From positions 1,364,001 to 1,428,000 of the forward strand of contig CP082844.1 in the NCBI GenBank assembly GCA_019930625.1: a stretch of 64,000 bases of DNA, in the 5' to 3' direction. This stretch comes from Nocardia asteroides (GTDB taxonomy: Bacteria > Actinomycetota > Actinomycetes > Mycobacteriales > Mycobacteriaceae). The position numbers and the translations under genes are program-made. The notes below the pieces were generated by a model that saw nothing but the letters and a program-made list of their open reading frames with translations, searched no databases and was not told the DNA's origin. This document shows, in pieces, positions 44,593 to 53,602 of this stretch (the stretch's first letter is position 1; each line of letters begins with the position of its first letter).

Positions 44593-45951
44593 TCAGCTCG
44601 CGACGGGCTCGACTTCCCGCTCGGCCTGCCGCGGCTGCCGCACGGTCGCGAACCACGTCGCGTGGAATGCCGCGGCGAGTCCGGCCAGCAGCCCGAGCAC
44701 GACCGTGCCCGCGAACACCGGGTACTCGGCCATGGGCACGGCGAGGTACCGGTAGGACAGCAACAGCACGGCCAGCACGACCGCACCGGAGGCGACCAGC
44801 CGGACCCGGAACCATCCCCAGCCGCGCTCCGGCTCGCGCAGCGCCGACTCGACGGTCAGGCACAGCACCGCGCCCGCGACCAGGTCGACGCCGTAGTGGT
44901 ATCCGAAACCCAGGGTGGCGGCCAGAGTGGCCAGCAGCCAGAACGCACCACCCCAGCGCAGCCAGGCCGGTGCGGGCTCGCCGTCGCTGTCGCGACGGGT
45001 GTGCAGGAACACCGACAGCGCCCAGGCCGTGTGCATGGAGGGCATGCAATTGCGTGGAATCGCGGCGTCGAACGGCAGCGGCATCGGAGTCCGGTCGATC
45101 GGCGGCACCACGCCCGGCCAGTAGTTGCCCAGTTGCAGCCCGTCGCCGTCCGGTCCGTACGCGAACATCGGCCCGACGACCGGGAACAGGACATACACCA
45201 AAGGGCCGATCAACCCCAGCACCAGAAAGGTCCGCACCAGGTAGTGCGACGGCCAGCGGCCCGACGACATCACGCGGCGCAGCTGCCACACCGCCACGAC
45301 GATCGCCGCCACCGGCAACTCGATATAGACCCAGTGCAACACCGCGTAGACCACTGGGCCGAGCGCGTCGACCGCACGGCCGAGCACCCACGACGGATCG
45401 CCCAGCGCGTGGTCGGCCAGCATCACGTACTCGTCGAGCACCGTCGGCCTGCCGATGACGGTGACGTGCAGCCACACGTCGCCGACCTTGGTGGCCAGGA
45501 TGAGCAGCGCGCCCAGCGCGGCCGCGTGCAGCGCGGCGCGTCGTTCGGCGCCCGGCCAGCGCAGCCAGGCCACCAGCGCCAAGCCGGTCAGCACGATCAC
45601 CGGGCCGTTGCCTATCGCGAACGGCTCGCCCGCCAGCAAGCGGGCCCCCGCCCACACCACGTCGACGGACACCGCGATGCCGACCGCGACCAGCCGCCTG
45701 CGGGCCGAGATGCCCACCAGCGCAAGGACCAATCCGGCCCAGGGCACCGACATGGATTTGGGTGTACCGACGTAGTCCCGCGCCAAACTCTCCAGCGGGC
45801 CTTCGAACCTCTGCCAGGTCGCGACGACCTGCAACACGATCAGCAGCACCGGCACCGCGGCCACCGCCGCGGTGACCCGAACCCGGGTCTGTGGCACGCG
45901 GCGGCTCGATACCGCTCTTCCTGCTTTGGAACCCGGGTCTTCGACTAGCAT
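44593..45951 (-). CDS. Polytopic PAP2-superfamily membrane phosphatase/phosphotransferase
   Basis: A 452-residue membrane protein with about ten hydrophobic segments. The catalytic PAP2 motifs are C-terminal: MPSMHTAWALSVFLH (acid-phosphatase motif 2 His) and LGFGYHYGVDLVAGAV (motif 3 His and Asp). The organisation resembles the inositol phosphorylceramide synthase/Aur1-like PAP2_3 group and mycobacterial membrane PAP2 proteins, which act on lipid phosphates. Substrate unknown. The start ATG at 45951 is supported by TACTAT exactly 6 nt upstream; an ATG at 46005 would include the promoter. Confidence 0.85.
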   Translation of the reverse strand: MLVEDPGSKAGRAVSSRRVPQTRVRVTAAVAAVPVLLIVLQVVATWQRFEGPLESLARDYVGTPKSMSVPWAGLVLALVGISARRRLVAVGIAVSVDVVWAGARLLAGEPFAIGNGPVIVLTGLALVAWLRWPGAERRAALHAAALGALLILATKVGDVWLHVTVIGRPTVLDEYVMLADHALGDPSWVLGRAVDALGPVVYAVLHWVYIELPVAAIVVAVWQLRRVMSSGRWPSHYLVRTFLVLGLIGPLVYVLFPVVGPMFAYGPDGDGLQLGNYWPGVVPPIDRTPMPLPFDAAIPRNCMPSMHTAWALSVFLHTRRDSDGEPAPAWLRWGGAFWLLATLAATLGFGYHYGVDLVAGAVLCLTVESALREPERGWGWFRVRLVASGAVVLAVLLLSYRYLAVPMAEYPVFAGTVVLGLLAGLAAAFHATWFATVRQPRQAEREVEPVAS

Positions 45952-45957
45952 CCGACC

Positions 45958-45963
45958 ATAGTA
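45958..45963 (-). promoter_or_regulatory. Leaderless -10 box of the PAP2 gene
   Basis: TACTAT, 6 nt before the ATG at 45951. Confidence 0.6.
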
Positions 45964-46027
45964 AACGGGGGGTGAACTGCGTCCCCCTGGCCAGCTGAAC
46001 AGCAACCGACCTGTCCGCGGCCGGACG

Positions 46028-47173
46028 CTACTGTTTCAGCTCCTCGACCAGCGCGTCCACCACCGCGACCAAATCGCCCTGCGACGCCGCGGCAACTCGG
46101 CGTTGACGCTGATAAGAGGCCCCGCGCTTGGGGATCTCGGCGACCAGCGCGAGCTCGTCCGCGCAGTTCAGCCGTGCCGCCGTCGGTTCCAGCCGGTTCA
46201 GCAGATCGTTCAGGTCGTCGGTGACCAACCGCTCATTGCTGTCGGAGTCGGTGATGATGATCGCGTCCAGCCCGTAACGGGCTGCCCGCCACTTGTTCTC
46301 CTGCACATGCCACGGAGGCAGGGTGGGCAGGTCCTCGCCGTTCTCGACGCGGCGATCCAGGTCGACGATCAGGCAGTGGATGAGCGCGGCCATCGCGGCG
46401 AGCTCGGCGCGCGTGGAGATCCCGTCGCACACCCGCACCTCGATGGTGCCCCACTTCGGCGCCGGACGGATGTCCCAGTGCATGCCGCCGAGCTGTGTGA
46501 AGACGCCGGTCTTGATCTGATCGTGCACGAAATGCTCGAACTGGGTCCAGTTCTCGAACTGGAACGGCAGGCCCGCGGTCGGCAGCTGCTGGAACATCAG
46601 CGTTCGGTTGCTGGCGTAGCCGGTGTCCGATCCGGACCACATCGGCGAGGACGCCGACAACGCGAGCAGATGCGGATACGACAGCAGCAACGAGTTGAGG
46701 ATCGGGAACACCTTGTCGCGGTGGGAGACTCCGACGTGCACGTGCACGCCCCAGATCATCATCTGCCTGCCCCACCACTGCGTGCGGTCGATCAGCTCGT
46801 CGTAGTGCTCCGACCGGGTCAGCTGCTGAGCCGACCACTGCGCGAACGGATGGGTTCCCGCGCAGAACACGTCGACGCCGAGCGGGTCGCCCGCGCGCCG
46901 CACCGTGTTCATGGTGCCGGTCAGATCCTCCACCGCCGCGCCGACGGTCTCGTGCACGCCGGTGACGAGTTCCACGGTATTGCGCAACAGCTCCTTGGTC
47001 ACCTGCTGCGTGCCGTCGTGGGCGCGCAGGTCACCGAGCGAATCGAAGACCGCCGCAGCGGTATTCGACAGATCGCGGGTCACCTTGTCCACCAAGGCGA
47101 TCTCCCATTCGACCCCGATGGTGGGCCGGGGCGAACCTTCGAAGGGAACGTGCTCGATTCCTGCCCCGGCCAT
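46028..47173 (-). CDS. Carboxylate-amine ligase, glutamate-cysteine-ligase family (YbdK-like, Rv0433 homologue)
   Basis: A 381-residue GCS2-family enzyme. It opens with PTIGVEWEIALVD, the E-x-E metal motif of the family, and has IWGVHVHVGVSHRDKV, QLTRSEHYDELIDRTQWWGRQMM, HWDIRPAPKWGTIEVRVCDG and WRAARYGLDAIII. YbdK-type proteins show weak gamma-glutamylcysteine synthesis in vitro; as mycobacteria and Nocardia make mycothiol, the true substrate is unclear. Followed by sodC upstream in the same direction with a 12-nt gap, the same order as Rv0433/Rv0432. Confidence 0.88.
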   Translation of the reverse strand: MAGAGIEHVPFEGSPRPTIGVEWEIALVDKVTRDLSNTAAAVFDSLGDLRAHDGTQQVTKELLRNTVELVTGVHETVGAAVEDLTGTMNTVRRAGDPLGVDVFCAGTHPFAQWSAQQLTRSEHYDELIDRTQWWGRQMMIWGVHVHVGVSHRDKVFPILNSLLLSYPHLLALSASSPMWSGSDTGYASNRTLMFQQLPTAGLPFQFENWTQFEHFVHDQIKTGVFTQLGGMHWDIRPAPKWGTIEVRVCDGISTRAELAAMAALIHCLIVDLDRRVENGEDLPTLPPWHVQENKWRAARYGLDAIIITDSDSNERLVTDDLNDLLNRLEPTAARLNCADELALVAEIPKRGASYQRQRRVAAASQGDLVAVVDALVEELKQ

Positions 47174-47185
47174 ATGCCACCCGCG

Positions 47186-47869
47186 CTACTGGATCACGCC
47201 ACAGGCGACACGGCCACCCGCGTCGCCCGTCGCTAGGGTCGTGTCGTCGGGGCCCGCGACGCCATCGGCACGGACGTAACGGTTGGGAATGTTGCCGAAG
47301 TTGTCGGCGTCGGCGTGGATGATCAGGGCCTTGCCCTTCACCTCGTCCAGGGTCACCGAATCGGTGGTGGTGACCAGCTTGGCGGCGCCGTCGGAGCGCA
47401 CCTCCAACGATGTCAGGTCACCGCTGGCCGGGTGGGTGTTGGCGCTGCCGACCTGGAGGTGACCACCGGCGGACAGGAAGTCGCCCGCCGGGCCTCCGGT
47501 CGGCGCGACCGAGTTGGGCTCGCACTTGCCGACCTGGTGCACATGCATGCCGTGGAAGCCGGGACGCAGTCCGCGGACCTCGACCGTGACCTGCAGGTGC
47601 TCGCCCTCCTCGGCGAAGTTCGCGGTGCCGATCGAGGCGCCCGAGGGGTCCTTCAGCTGCACGGTCACCCCCGGAGCGGTGTGCGGCGTGCCGTGCTCGG
47701 TGCTCGACTGTCCGGCCGGAGCGGGGGACCCGGTCCACACCGGCGGGGGCGTTCCCTGGACGTCACTCGACTCCTGGCTGTTCGAGCAGGCGGCGAGGCC
47801 GAAGACCGCGACCGCGAGCACCGGGGTCACAGTCCGCCAGGACGGGCGTCGAGTTGGGGACGGGGCCAT
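47186..47869 (-). CDS. sodC: Cu,Zn superoxide dismutase, lipoprotein
   Basis: A 227-residue extracytoplasmic enzyme with a lipobox (GLAAC, Cys28) and a Ser/Pro-rich linker. Copper and zinc ligands are visible in GFHGMHVHQVGKCEPNS, GGHLQVG, HPASGD and IIHADADNFG; the C-terminal GGRVACGVIQ gives the second disulfide Cys. It removes superoxide at the cell surface. First gene before the ligase; AAAGGAG precedes the ATG. Short TTTAC/GTAAA repeats lie just upstream. Confidence 0.93.
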   Translation of the reverse strand: MAPSPTRRPSWRTVTPVLAVAVFGLAACSNSQESSDVQGTPPPVWTGSPAPAGQSSTEHGTPHTAPGVTVQLKDPSGASIGTANFAEEGEHLQVTVEVRGLRPGFHGMHVHQVGKCEPNSVAPTGGPAGDFLSAGGHLQVGSANTHPASGDLTSLEVRSDGAAKLVTTTDSVTLDEVKGKALIIHADADNFGNIPNRYVRADGVAGPDDTTLATGDAGGRVACGVIQ

Positions 47870-47880
47870 CGGGGAACTCC

Positions 47881-47905
47881 TTTACGAGTACCGAGTTTAC
47901 GAGTA
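47881..47905. repeat. 10-bp direct repeat in the sodC promoter region
   Basis: TTTACGAGTA occurs at 47881-47890 and 47896-47905, 15 bp apart. In the gene's direction the distal copy reads TTTACTCGTAAA, a small palindrome. Position immediately upstream of the ribosome site suggests an operator. Confidence 0.45.
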
Positions 47906-48031
47906 AAGCTGGGTGGACACGTTCGTTACCGGACAAGATGATGCCACGGCCGCCGTGTCGCGCCCCCGACAGGGCGGCACGCCCTCACCTGACCTTCACC
48001 GCTGCGTGCGCGCGAACGGCGACCACACGGG

Positions 48032-48595
48032 TCAGTTACCCGTGACGATCACCGTTACACCCGGCCCGGTGTCCCCGATCCCGGCCGACTTCGGCTCCAC
48101 GGATGCGTCGAGTTCGTCCGCGACGGCCTGCGCCGCCTCCTTGTCGCCGGGCGAATTGCCGTAGTACACCGTGGTTTTCGCGATATTGGCGCCGGGATAG
48201 TTGCCGGTTCCCGCGATCGTCCACCCACTTGCCGAGAGCTGATCGGCCGTCTTGGCGGCGAGCCCGGCCACCATGCTGTTGTTGAGCACGCGCACCGGCA
48301 CCGAACGGGCTGCCGTGGAAGTGGACGCCGCGGGAGTCGACGTCACGGTCGCCCGCGCGGTGGACGAGGACGCGGCCGAGGTGGGCGCCTTGGGCGCGGT
48401 GGTGCTCGCCGGTACCTGGGGCGCGGCGGTCGCGCTGGTGGTCGGCGATTCGCTGGTTCCCGAGGCGTCGGTGTCGGCATCGGAATTCGACAGCGACATC
48501 GCCCCGAGACCGGCGAAAACGATGGCCAACGCGATCAGCACCATCGCCAGGGCGCGCAACGGTGGCCCACCGGAGGTGGGATTCGGGTAGCTCAC
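48032..48595 (-). CDS. LytR C-terminal (LytR_C) domain protein, Rv0431 homologue
   Basis: A 187-residue protein with one N-terminal membrane helix (ALAMVLIALAIVFAGLGAMSL), an Ala/Thr/Ser-rich extracytoplasmic linker (about 35-90), and a LytR_C domain: VPVRVLNNSMVAGLAAKTADQLSASGWTIAGTGNYPG, then TVYYGNSPGDKEAAQAVADELDA. LytR_C domains are found on cell-wall-assembly proteins. In M. tuberculosis the homologue Rv0431 regulates membrane vesicle release. Same gene order as there (sodC - Rv0431 - Rv0430). Confidence 0.87.
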   Translation of the reverse strand: MSYPNPTSGGPPLRALAMVLIALAIVFAGLGAMSLSNSDADTDASGTSESPTTSATAAPQVPASTTAPKAPTSAASSSTARATVTSTPAASTSTAARSVPVRVLNNSMVAGLAAKTADQLSASGWTIAGTGNYPGANIAKTTVYYGNSPGDKEAAQAVADELDASVEPKSAGIGDTGPGVTVIVTGN

Positions 48596-48643
48596 CCTCG
48601 CGAGCCTAGTCGCACCGGGCGGGTCCGGGTCCGCATCGCCGGG

Positions 48644-48997
48644 TCAGACCTGGAATCCCAGCCGCCGCGCCGCGCGCGCCTTCTGCCTGCTCGCGCGCAG
48701 CCTGCGCAGCCGCTTGACCAGCATCGGATCGGCGGCCAGCGCTTCCGGCCGGTCGACCACCGCGTTCAGCACCTGGTAGTACCGGGTCGGCGACATGGCG
48801 AACAGCTCGCGGATGGCCTCTTCCTTCGCCCCGGCGTACTTCCACCACTGGCGCTCGAAGGCCAGGATGTCGAGGTCGCGACGGCTCAGCCCGTCGCCGT
48901 CGGCCTGCTCGGCCGCAGTGTGCCCCGCCGTGGCATCCGCGCTTGCGGAAGGGTCGTCCTGGATCGCGGAAAGATCCCGTGCCGCTGCGCCGTCCAT
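48644..48997 (-). CDS. DUF3263 protein (Rv0430 homologue)
   Basis: A 117-residue protein with a disordered acidic N-terminal third and a DUF3263 domain: GLSRRDLDILAFERQWWKYAGAKEEAIRELFAMSPTRYYQVLNAVVDRPEALAADPMLVKRLRRLRASRQKAR. The helix-turn-helix look of EAIRELFAMSPTRYYQVLN suggests DNA binding. Start at ATG 48997 with GAGGGAG upstream; the frame extends to 49174 without coding support. Divergent from def and upstream of the Rv0431 homologue. Confidence 0.87.
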   Translation of the reverse strand: MDGAAARDLSAIQDDPSASADATAGHTAAEQADGDGLSRRDLDILAFERQWWKYAGAKEEAIRELFAMSPTRYYQVLNAVVDRPEALAADPMLVKRLRRLRASRQKARAARRLGFQV

Positions 48998-49167
48998 CTC
49001 GCTCCCTCGCCGAGTGACCACCAGACGAAAATGGTGCTTGTACGTCGCGGAACATTCAACCACGCGCACCGGGAATCGCCCGGTCCGCGGCGCGGCGTGT
49101 TCCCTACCGGCCGGTAGCGGCGGTACCCGAGGCGCTGTGACGTGGCACCCACGGCAATAATCGGCAT

Positions 49168-49758
49168 ATGGCAATCCTCCCGATCGTGATCGTCGGCGAC
49201 CCGGTTCTGCACAACCCGACCGCGCGGGTCACCCAATCGCCGGAGGAATTGGCCCCGCTCATCGCGGACATGTACGACACGCTCGACGCGGCACACGGCG
49301 TCGGGCTCGCGGCCAACCAGGTCGGCGTCGGGCTGCGCCTGTTCGTCTACGACTGCCCCGACCTCGGCCCGGACGGCACCGCGACCCGGCGTCGCGGGGC
49401 GGTGATCAACCCGGTGCTGGAGACCTCGCAGATCCCGGAGACCATGCCGGACCCGGACGACGACGAGGAGGGCTGCCTGTCGGTGCCCGGCGAGCAGTTC
49501 CCCACCGGCCGCGCCGAATGGGCCAAGGTGACCGGCACCGATGAGCACGGGCAGCCGGTCGAGGTGGAGGGCAAGGGCTTCTTCGCTCGGATGCTCCAGC
49601 ACGAGGTCGGGCATTTGGACGGGTTCCTGTACGTGGACGTGCTGCTCGGCCGCAACGCGCGGGCCGCCAAGAAGGCGATCAAGCGAAACGGCTGGGGCAC
49701 ACCGGGTTTGAGCTGGCTGCCCGGCACCGATCCCGACCCGTTCGGGCATGACGACTGA
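49168..49758 (+). CDS. def: Peptide deformylase
   Basis: A 196-residue metalloenzyme that removes the formyl group from nascent proteins. All three motifs are present: [17 protein letters not shown] (Cys metal ligand) and QHEVGHLDG (two His and the catalytic Glu). The insertion [15 protein letters not shown] and the C-terminal extension are as in mycobacterial Def (Rv0429c, 197 residues). AATAAT lies 6 nt before the ATG, so initiation is possibly leaderless. Its end overlaps the GNAT gene by 11 nt. Confidence 0.95.
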   Translation: MAILPIVIVGDPVLHNPTARVTQSPEELAPLIADMYDTLDAAHGVGLAANQVGVGLRLFVYDCPDLGPDGTATRRRGAVINPVLETSQIPETMPDPDDDEEGCLSVPGEQFPTGRAEWAKVTGTDEHGQPVEVEGKGFFARMLQHEVGHLDGFLYVDVLLGRNARAAKKAIKRNGWGTPGLSWLPGTDPDPFGHDD

Positions 49759-50755
49759 CCCCGCCGCCGGCCTGCCCGATATTCCGCTCGGCCGCCGCGT
49801 GGTGCTGCGCTATCAACTGCCCGCGGGTTATCCCCAACCGCTGACCGACGTGATCGGCGAGCTTCTCTCGCTGGATCCGCCCACCGTGCGCGGCGCCGAC
49901 GGCCAGGTCGTCTCGGTGGCGCCGGACCGGGTGGTCGCGTTGAAAGCCATCGGCCCCAGACCGATTCGCACGAAGGAGATCCGCGCGCTCGAGGCCGCGG
50001 CCGCCTACGCCTGGCCCGGTGTCGAGCACAGCTGGATCGACGGGTGGTTGGTGCGCGCGGGCCACGGCTACACCGGCCGAGCGAACTCCGCTGTGCCGCT
50101 GGGCAACTCCGGCAGCCCCGCCGTCGTGTCCGCGGAGACGCTGCACCGGATCGGCGAGTGGTACACCGCGCACGGCCTGCCCTTGCAGCTCGCGCTGCCC
50201 GACCGGCTGGCACCGACGCCGCCCGGCTGGCACAGCTGGCGGGAGACGCTCATGCTGGCACTCGACATCGACAATTTCGTCCTGCCGCGGGGTCCGTCGA
50301 TGGTGCGGATCGCGCCCGCCCCCGACGCCGACTGGCTGGAGATGCACCGCTATGGCGGCGAGGCCCCGGCCGCGCAGGCGGTGCCCGCCCCCGCGCCGGT
50401 TCCCGAGGTGCTGACCGCGGTCCTGGACGGCGAACTCGGCTTCGCCTCGCTGGGCCTGCCGCGTCCCATCGCGATCGGCCGCGGCGCGCTCACCACCGCC
50501 CCGGACGGACGCCGGTGGGTCGGGCTCACCTGCGTGGCCGTCGCGGCCGCGCACCGCAGGCACGGGCTCGGCTCGCTGGTCTGCGCCGAACTGGTGCGCT
50601 GGGGCCGCGAACGCGGCGCGAGGCACGCCTATCTCCAGGTGGAAGCCACCAACGAGCCGGCCCGCGCGATGTACCGCGAACTGGGATTCGTCGAACACCA
50701 CGCCTACCGCTACGCCGCGCCCGAACCCCTCGCCGGGCCCGGCGGCCTGCGGTAG
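49748..50755 (+). CDS. GNAT-family N-acetyltransferase (Rv0428c homologue)
   Basis: A 335-residue protein. The first about 75 residues form a small beta-domain ([52 protein letters not shown]) found with this GNAT group. The acetyltransferase core is at the C-terminus: [42 protein letters not shown] (acetyl-CoA-binding R-x-x-G-x-G/A) and [23 protein letters not shown]. Acceptor unknown. Coupled to def (11-nt overlap) and xthA downstream, as in M. tuberculosis. Confidence 0.9.
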   Translation: MTTDPAAGLPDIPLGRRVVLRYQLPAGYPQPLTDVIGELLSLDPPTVRGADGQVVSVAPDRVVALKAIGPRPIRTKEIRALEAAAAYAWPGVEHSWIDGWLVRAGHGYTGRANSAVPLGNSGSPAVVSAETLHRIGEWYTAHGLPLQLALPDRLAPTPPGWHSWRETLMLALDIDNFVLPRGPSMVRIAPAPDADWLEMHRYGGEAPAAQAVPAPAPVPEVLTAVLDGELGFASLGLPRPIAIGRGALTTAPDGRRWVGLTCVAVAAAHRRHGLGSLVCAELVRWGRERGARHAYLQVEATNEPARAMYRELGFVEHHAYRYAAPEPLAGPGGLR

Positions 50756-50790
50756 AACAGACCTGTCACCCCGTGCGAAGGAAGTCCGCA

Positions 50791-51621
50791 GTGCGTCTCG
50801 CCACCTGGAATGTCAACTCGATCCGCTCCCGGCTCGACCGCGTCGCGGACTGGCTGGACCGCCAGGACATCGACGTGCTGGCCCTCCAAGAGACCAAGTG
50901 CCGCGACGACCAGTTCCCGTTCGAGCGCTTCGACGAGCTCGGCTACGAAGTGGCCCACCTCGGGATCAATCAGTGGAACGGGGTGGCGATCGTCTCCCGG
51001 GTCGGTCTGACCGACGTCGAGTTCGCCTTCCCGGACCAGCCGGGCTTCGACAAGGACGCGGAAGAGTCCCTGATCAGCACGCCGGTGGTCGAGTCGCGCG
51101 CGATCGGGGCCACCTGCGGTGGCGTGCGGGTATGGAGCCTGTACGTGCCCAACGGCCGCACGCTGGGCGATCCGCACTACACCTACAAGCTGGAATGGCT
51201 TGCCGCGCTGCGCGACAACGGCGCGCGCTGGTTGGCCGAGGACCCGCAGGCCAAGATCGCGCTGGTGGGCGACTGGAACATCGCGCCGACCGACGACGAT
51301 GTGTGGTCTGTGGAGTACTTCGCCGACAAGACGCACACTTCGCAGCCCGAACGCGACGCTTTCCAGGCCGTCGTGGACGCCGGCTACGCGGACGTCATGC
51401 GTCCGTTCGCGCCCGGGCCGGGCGTCTACACCTACTGGGACTACACCCAGTTGCGCTTTCCGAGGAAAGAAGGGATGCGCATCGATTTCATCCTCGCCTC
51501 CCCCGCGCTGGCCGCCACCGCGACGGACGCGATGGTCGATCGCGAGGCGCGAAAAGGCAAGGGCGCCAGCGATCACGCTCCGGTGATCGCCGAGTTCGCC
51601 GACGGCCCCGGGCACTCGTGA
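50791..51621 (+). CDS. xthA: Exodeoxyribonuclease III (AP endonuclease)
   Basis: A 276-residue EEP-fold nuclease for repair of abasic and 3'-blocked DNA. Motifs: LATWNVNSIRSRL, LALQETKCRDDQFP (metal-binding Glu), VWSLYVPNGR, VGDWNIAPTDDDVW (Asp-Asn) and GASDHAPVIAEF (Asp-His). GTG start at 50791 with AAGGAAG 6 nt upstream. Last gene of def-GNAT-xthA. Confidence 0.94.
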   Translation: MRLATWNVNSIRSRLDRVADWLDRQDIDVLALQETKCRDDQFPFERFDELGYEVAHLGINQWNGVAIVSRVGLTDVEFAFPDQPGFDKDAEESLISTPVVESRAIGATCGGVRVWSLYVPNGRTLGDPHYTYKLEWLAALRDNGARWLAEDPQAKIALVGDWNIAPTDDDVWSVEYFADKTHTSQPERDAFQAVVDAGYADVMRPFAPGPGVYTYWDYTQLRFPRKEGMRIDFILASPALAATATDAMVDREARKGKGASDHAPVIAEFADGPGHS

Positions 51622-51689
51622 CCCGCCCGGCGCAGCCGCCCTTCCCCCGCCGCAGCGGGAGCCGGACGACCGGCGCCAGGTTGGGCGGA

Positions 51690-52316
51690 ATGAACAACGA
51701 CGCGGCCGTGGGGCCACGGCAACGTGCGCAACACCTCGGCCCGGAGCGCCGCCGCCCGCAGGTGCTCGACACCGCGCTCGCCATCGCCGTGGAGGACGGC
51801 ATCGCCGCGGTCACCATGGCCGCGATCGCGGAGCGCATGAACGTGACCAGGCCGGTGGTCTACGCCTGCTTCGCCGATCGCGTGGAGCTGATCGAGGCAC
51901 TGATCCAGCGCGAGGAGGGCTACCTGGTCAGCGGCGTGCTCGAGGTGGTCACGCCGCGCCCCGTGAACGCGGACGAGACCGTGTTCGTCGAGGGGTTCCG
52001 CGCCCTGCTGACGAAAGCCGCGATCCGGCCCGAAGCCTGGCGGCTGGTCTACGGCAATCCCGATCCCGCGGTGGCGAATTCGTTCGGTCGCGGCCGCGCG
52101 CTCGTCATCGAGCGCTGTACGAAACTGTTGCGGCCGACGCTGCGCGCCTGGGGCACCGCGGACGCCGAGCGCAAGCTGCCCGTGCTGGTGGAGCAGTGGG
52201 TGTCCGCGGGCGAAGGGGCGGTGCGCGCGCTGCTCGCGGACCAGCAGGGCTGGACACCGGCGGATCTCGGCGCGTTCGTCGGCGCGGCGGTCTACCGCGC
52301 CCTGCGCAACGCCTGA
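51690..52316 (+). CDS. TetR/AcrR-family regulator upstream of homogentisate genes
   Basis: A 208-residue repressor. DNA-binding part: RRRPQVLDTALAIAVEDGIAAVTMAAIAERMNVTRPVVYACFADRVELIEALIQRE. The C-terminal domain (about 75-208) belongs to a common actinobacterial type with GEGAVRALLADQQGWTPADLGAFVGAAVYRAL. ATG at 51690 has GGGCGGA directly upstream. It is 89 bp upstream of hmgA in the same direction, so it may regulate tyrosine/homogentisate degradation. Confidence 0.86.
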   Translation: MNNDAAVGPRQRAQHLGPERRRPQVLDTALAIAVEDGIAAVTMAAIAERMNVTRPVVYACFADRVELIEALIQREEGYLVSGVLEVVTPRPVNADETVFVEGFRALLTKAAIRPEAWRLVYGNPDPAVANSFGRGRALVIERCTKLLRPTLRAWGTADAERKLPVLVEQWVSAGEGAVRALLADQQGWTPADLGAFVGAAVYRALRNA

Positions 52317-52405
52317 TTGTCAGGCTGCGTTTCCACTGCCCTCGCCCGGCCCGGTCACTACGATGGTGATCAACTATCCGACCACCGGCTGGCGGAGGAA
52401 CGGTC

Positions 52406-53602
52406 ATGGCGTTCTATCGGCAAGTGGGTGCGGTGCCGCCGAAGCGGCACACCCAGCATCGTGACGAGCGGGGCCGGCTCTACTACGAGGAGCTGATGGG
52501 CGAGGAGGGCTTCTCCGGCGACTCCTCGCTGCTCTATCACCGCGGCCTGCCACCGGCACTGGTCGACTCGACAGTGTGGGAACTGCCCGATCAGCGGACG
52601 ACGCCGAATCATCCGCTACGCCATCGGCATCTGCGCCTGCACGCCCTGTTTCCCGGCGACGTTGCGGCGGAGACCGATCCGGTCACCGGGCGGCGCCTGC
52701 TGCTCGGCAACGCGGACGTGCGCATCTCCTACGTCGTCGCCGAGAACGAATCGCCGCTGTACCGCAACGCGATCGGCGACGAGCTGGTGTACGTGGAATC
52801 CGGCACCGCGATGGTCGACACCGTATTCGGCGCGCTGCCCGCGCGGCAAGGCGATCAGGTGCTCATCCCGCGTGCCACGACCCACCGCTGGCGGCCTACC
52901 GGCCCGGACCCGTTACGGGCATATGTGATCGAGGCGACCGGGCACATCACGCCGCCGAAACGCTACCTGTCGAAGTTCGGCCAGTTGCTCGAGCATGCCC
53001 CGTATTGCGAGCGCGACCTGCACGGACCGACCGAGACGATCACCGAATCCGGCGCGGAGGTGGAGGTGCTCGTCAAGCACCGCCCCGGTGGAAAGATCGT
53101 CGGCACCCGGATGGTCTACGCCACCCATCCGTTCGACGTGGTCGGCTGGGACGGCTGCCTGTATCCGTGGACGTTCAATATCGCCGATTTCGAACCCATC
53201 ACCGGCCGCATCCATCAACCGCCCCCCGTGCACCAGGCATTCGAGGGCGGCAACTTCGTCGTCTGCAACTTCGTTCCGCGCAAGGTGGACTACCACCCGC
53301 GATCGATCCCGGTGCCGTACTACCACTCCAACGTCGATTCCGACGAAGTCATGTTCTACTGCGGCGGGGACTACGCGGCGCGGAAAGGATCGGGTATCAG
53401 CCAGGGCTCGGTGTCGGTGCACCCCGGCGGCTACGCCCACGGGCCACAGCCCGGCGCCTACGAGAACAGCATCGGCGTGGAGTACTTCGACGAGCTGGCC
53501 GTCATGGTCGACACCTTCCGCCCGCTGGAACTCGGTGAAGGCGCCTTGGCCTGCGAGGACCCGGCCTATGCGTGGACCTGGTCCGGGCGGAGCCCCGAGT
53601 GA
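52406..53602 (+). CDS. hmgA: Homogentisate 1,2-dioxygenase
   Basis: A 398-residue cupin dioxygenase that opens the ring of homogentisate to maleylacetoacetate in tyrosine and phenylalanine breakdown. It starts with MAFYRQVGAVPPKRHTQHRD, has the central LYRNAIGDELVYVESGTA, the iron ligand region PFDVVGWDGCLYPW, YYHSNVDSDEVMFYCGG and HPGGYAHGPQPGAYE. Length fits the shorter bacterial type (about 390). GGAGGAAC precedes the ATG. Its stop overlaps the GTG of the fumarylacetoacetase gene. Confidence 0.93.
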   Translation: MAFYRQVGAVPPKRHTQHRDERGRLYYEELMGEEGFSGDSSLLYHRGLPPALVDSTVWELPDQRTTPNHPLRHRHLRLHALFPGDVAAETDPVTGRRLLLGNADVRISYVVAENESPLYRNAIGDELVYVESGTAMVDTVFGALPARQGDQVLIPRATTHRWRPTGPDPLRAYVIEATGHITPPKRYLSKFGQLLEHAPYCERDLHGPTETITESGAEVEVLVKHRPGGKIVGTRMVYATHPFDVVGWDGCLYPWTFNIADFEPITGRIHQPPPVHQAFEGGNFVVCNFVPRKVDYHPRSIPVPYYHSNVDSDEVMFYCGGDYAARKGSGISQGSVSVHPGGYAHGPQPGAYENSIGVEYFDELAVMVDTFRPLELGEGALACEDPAYAWTWSGRSPE

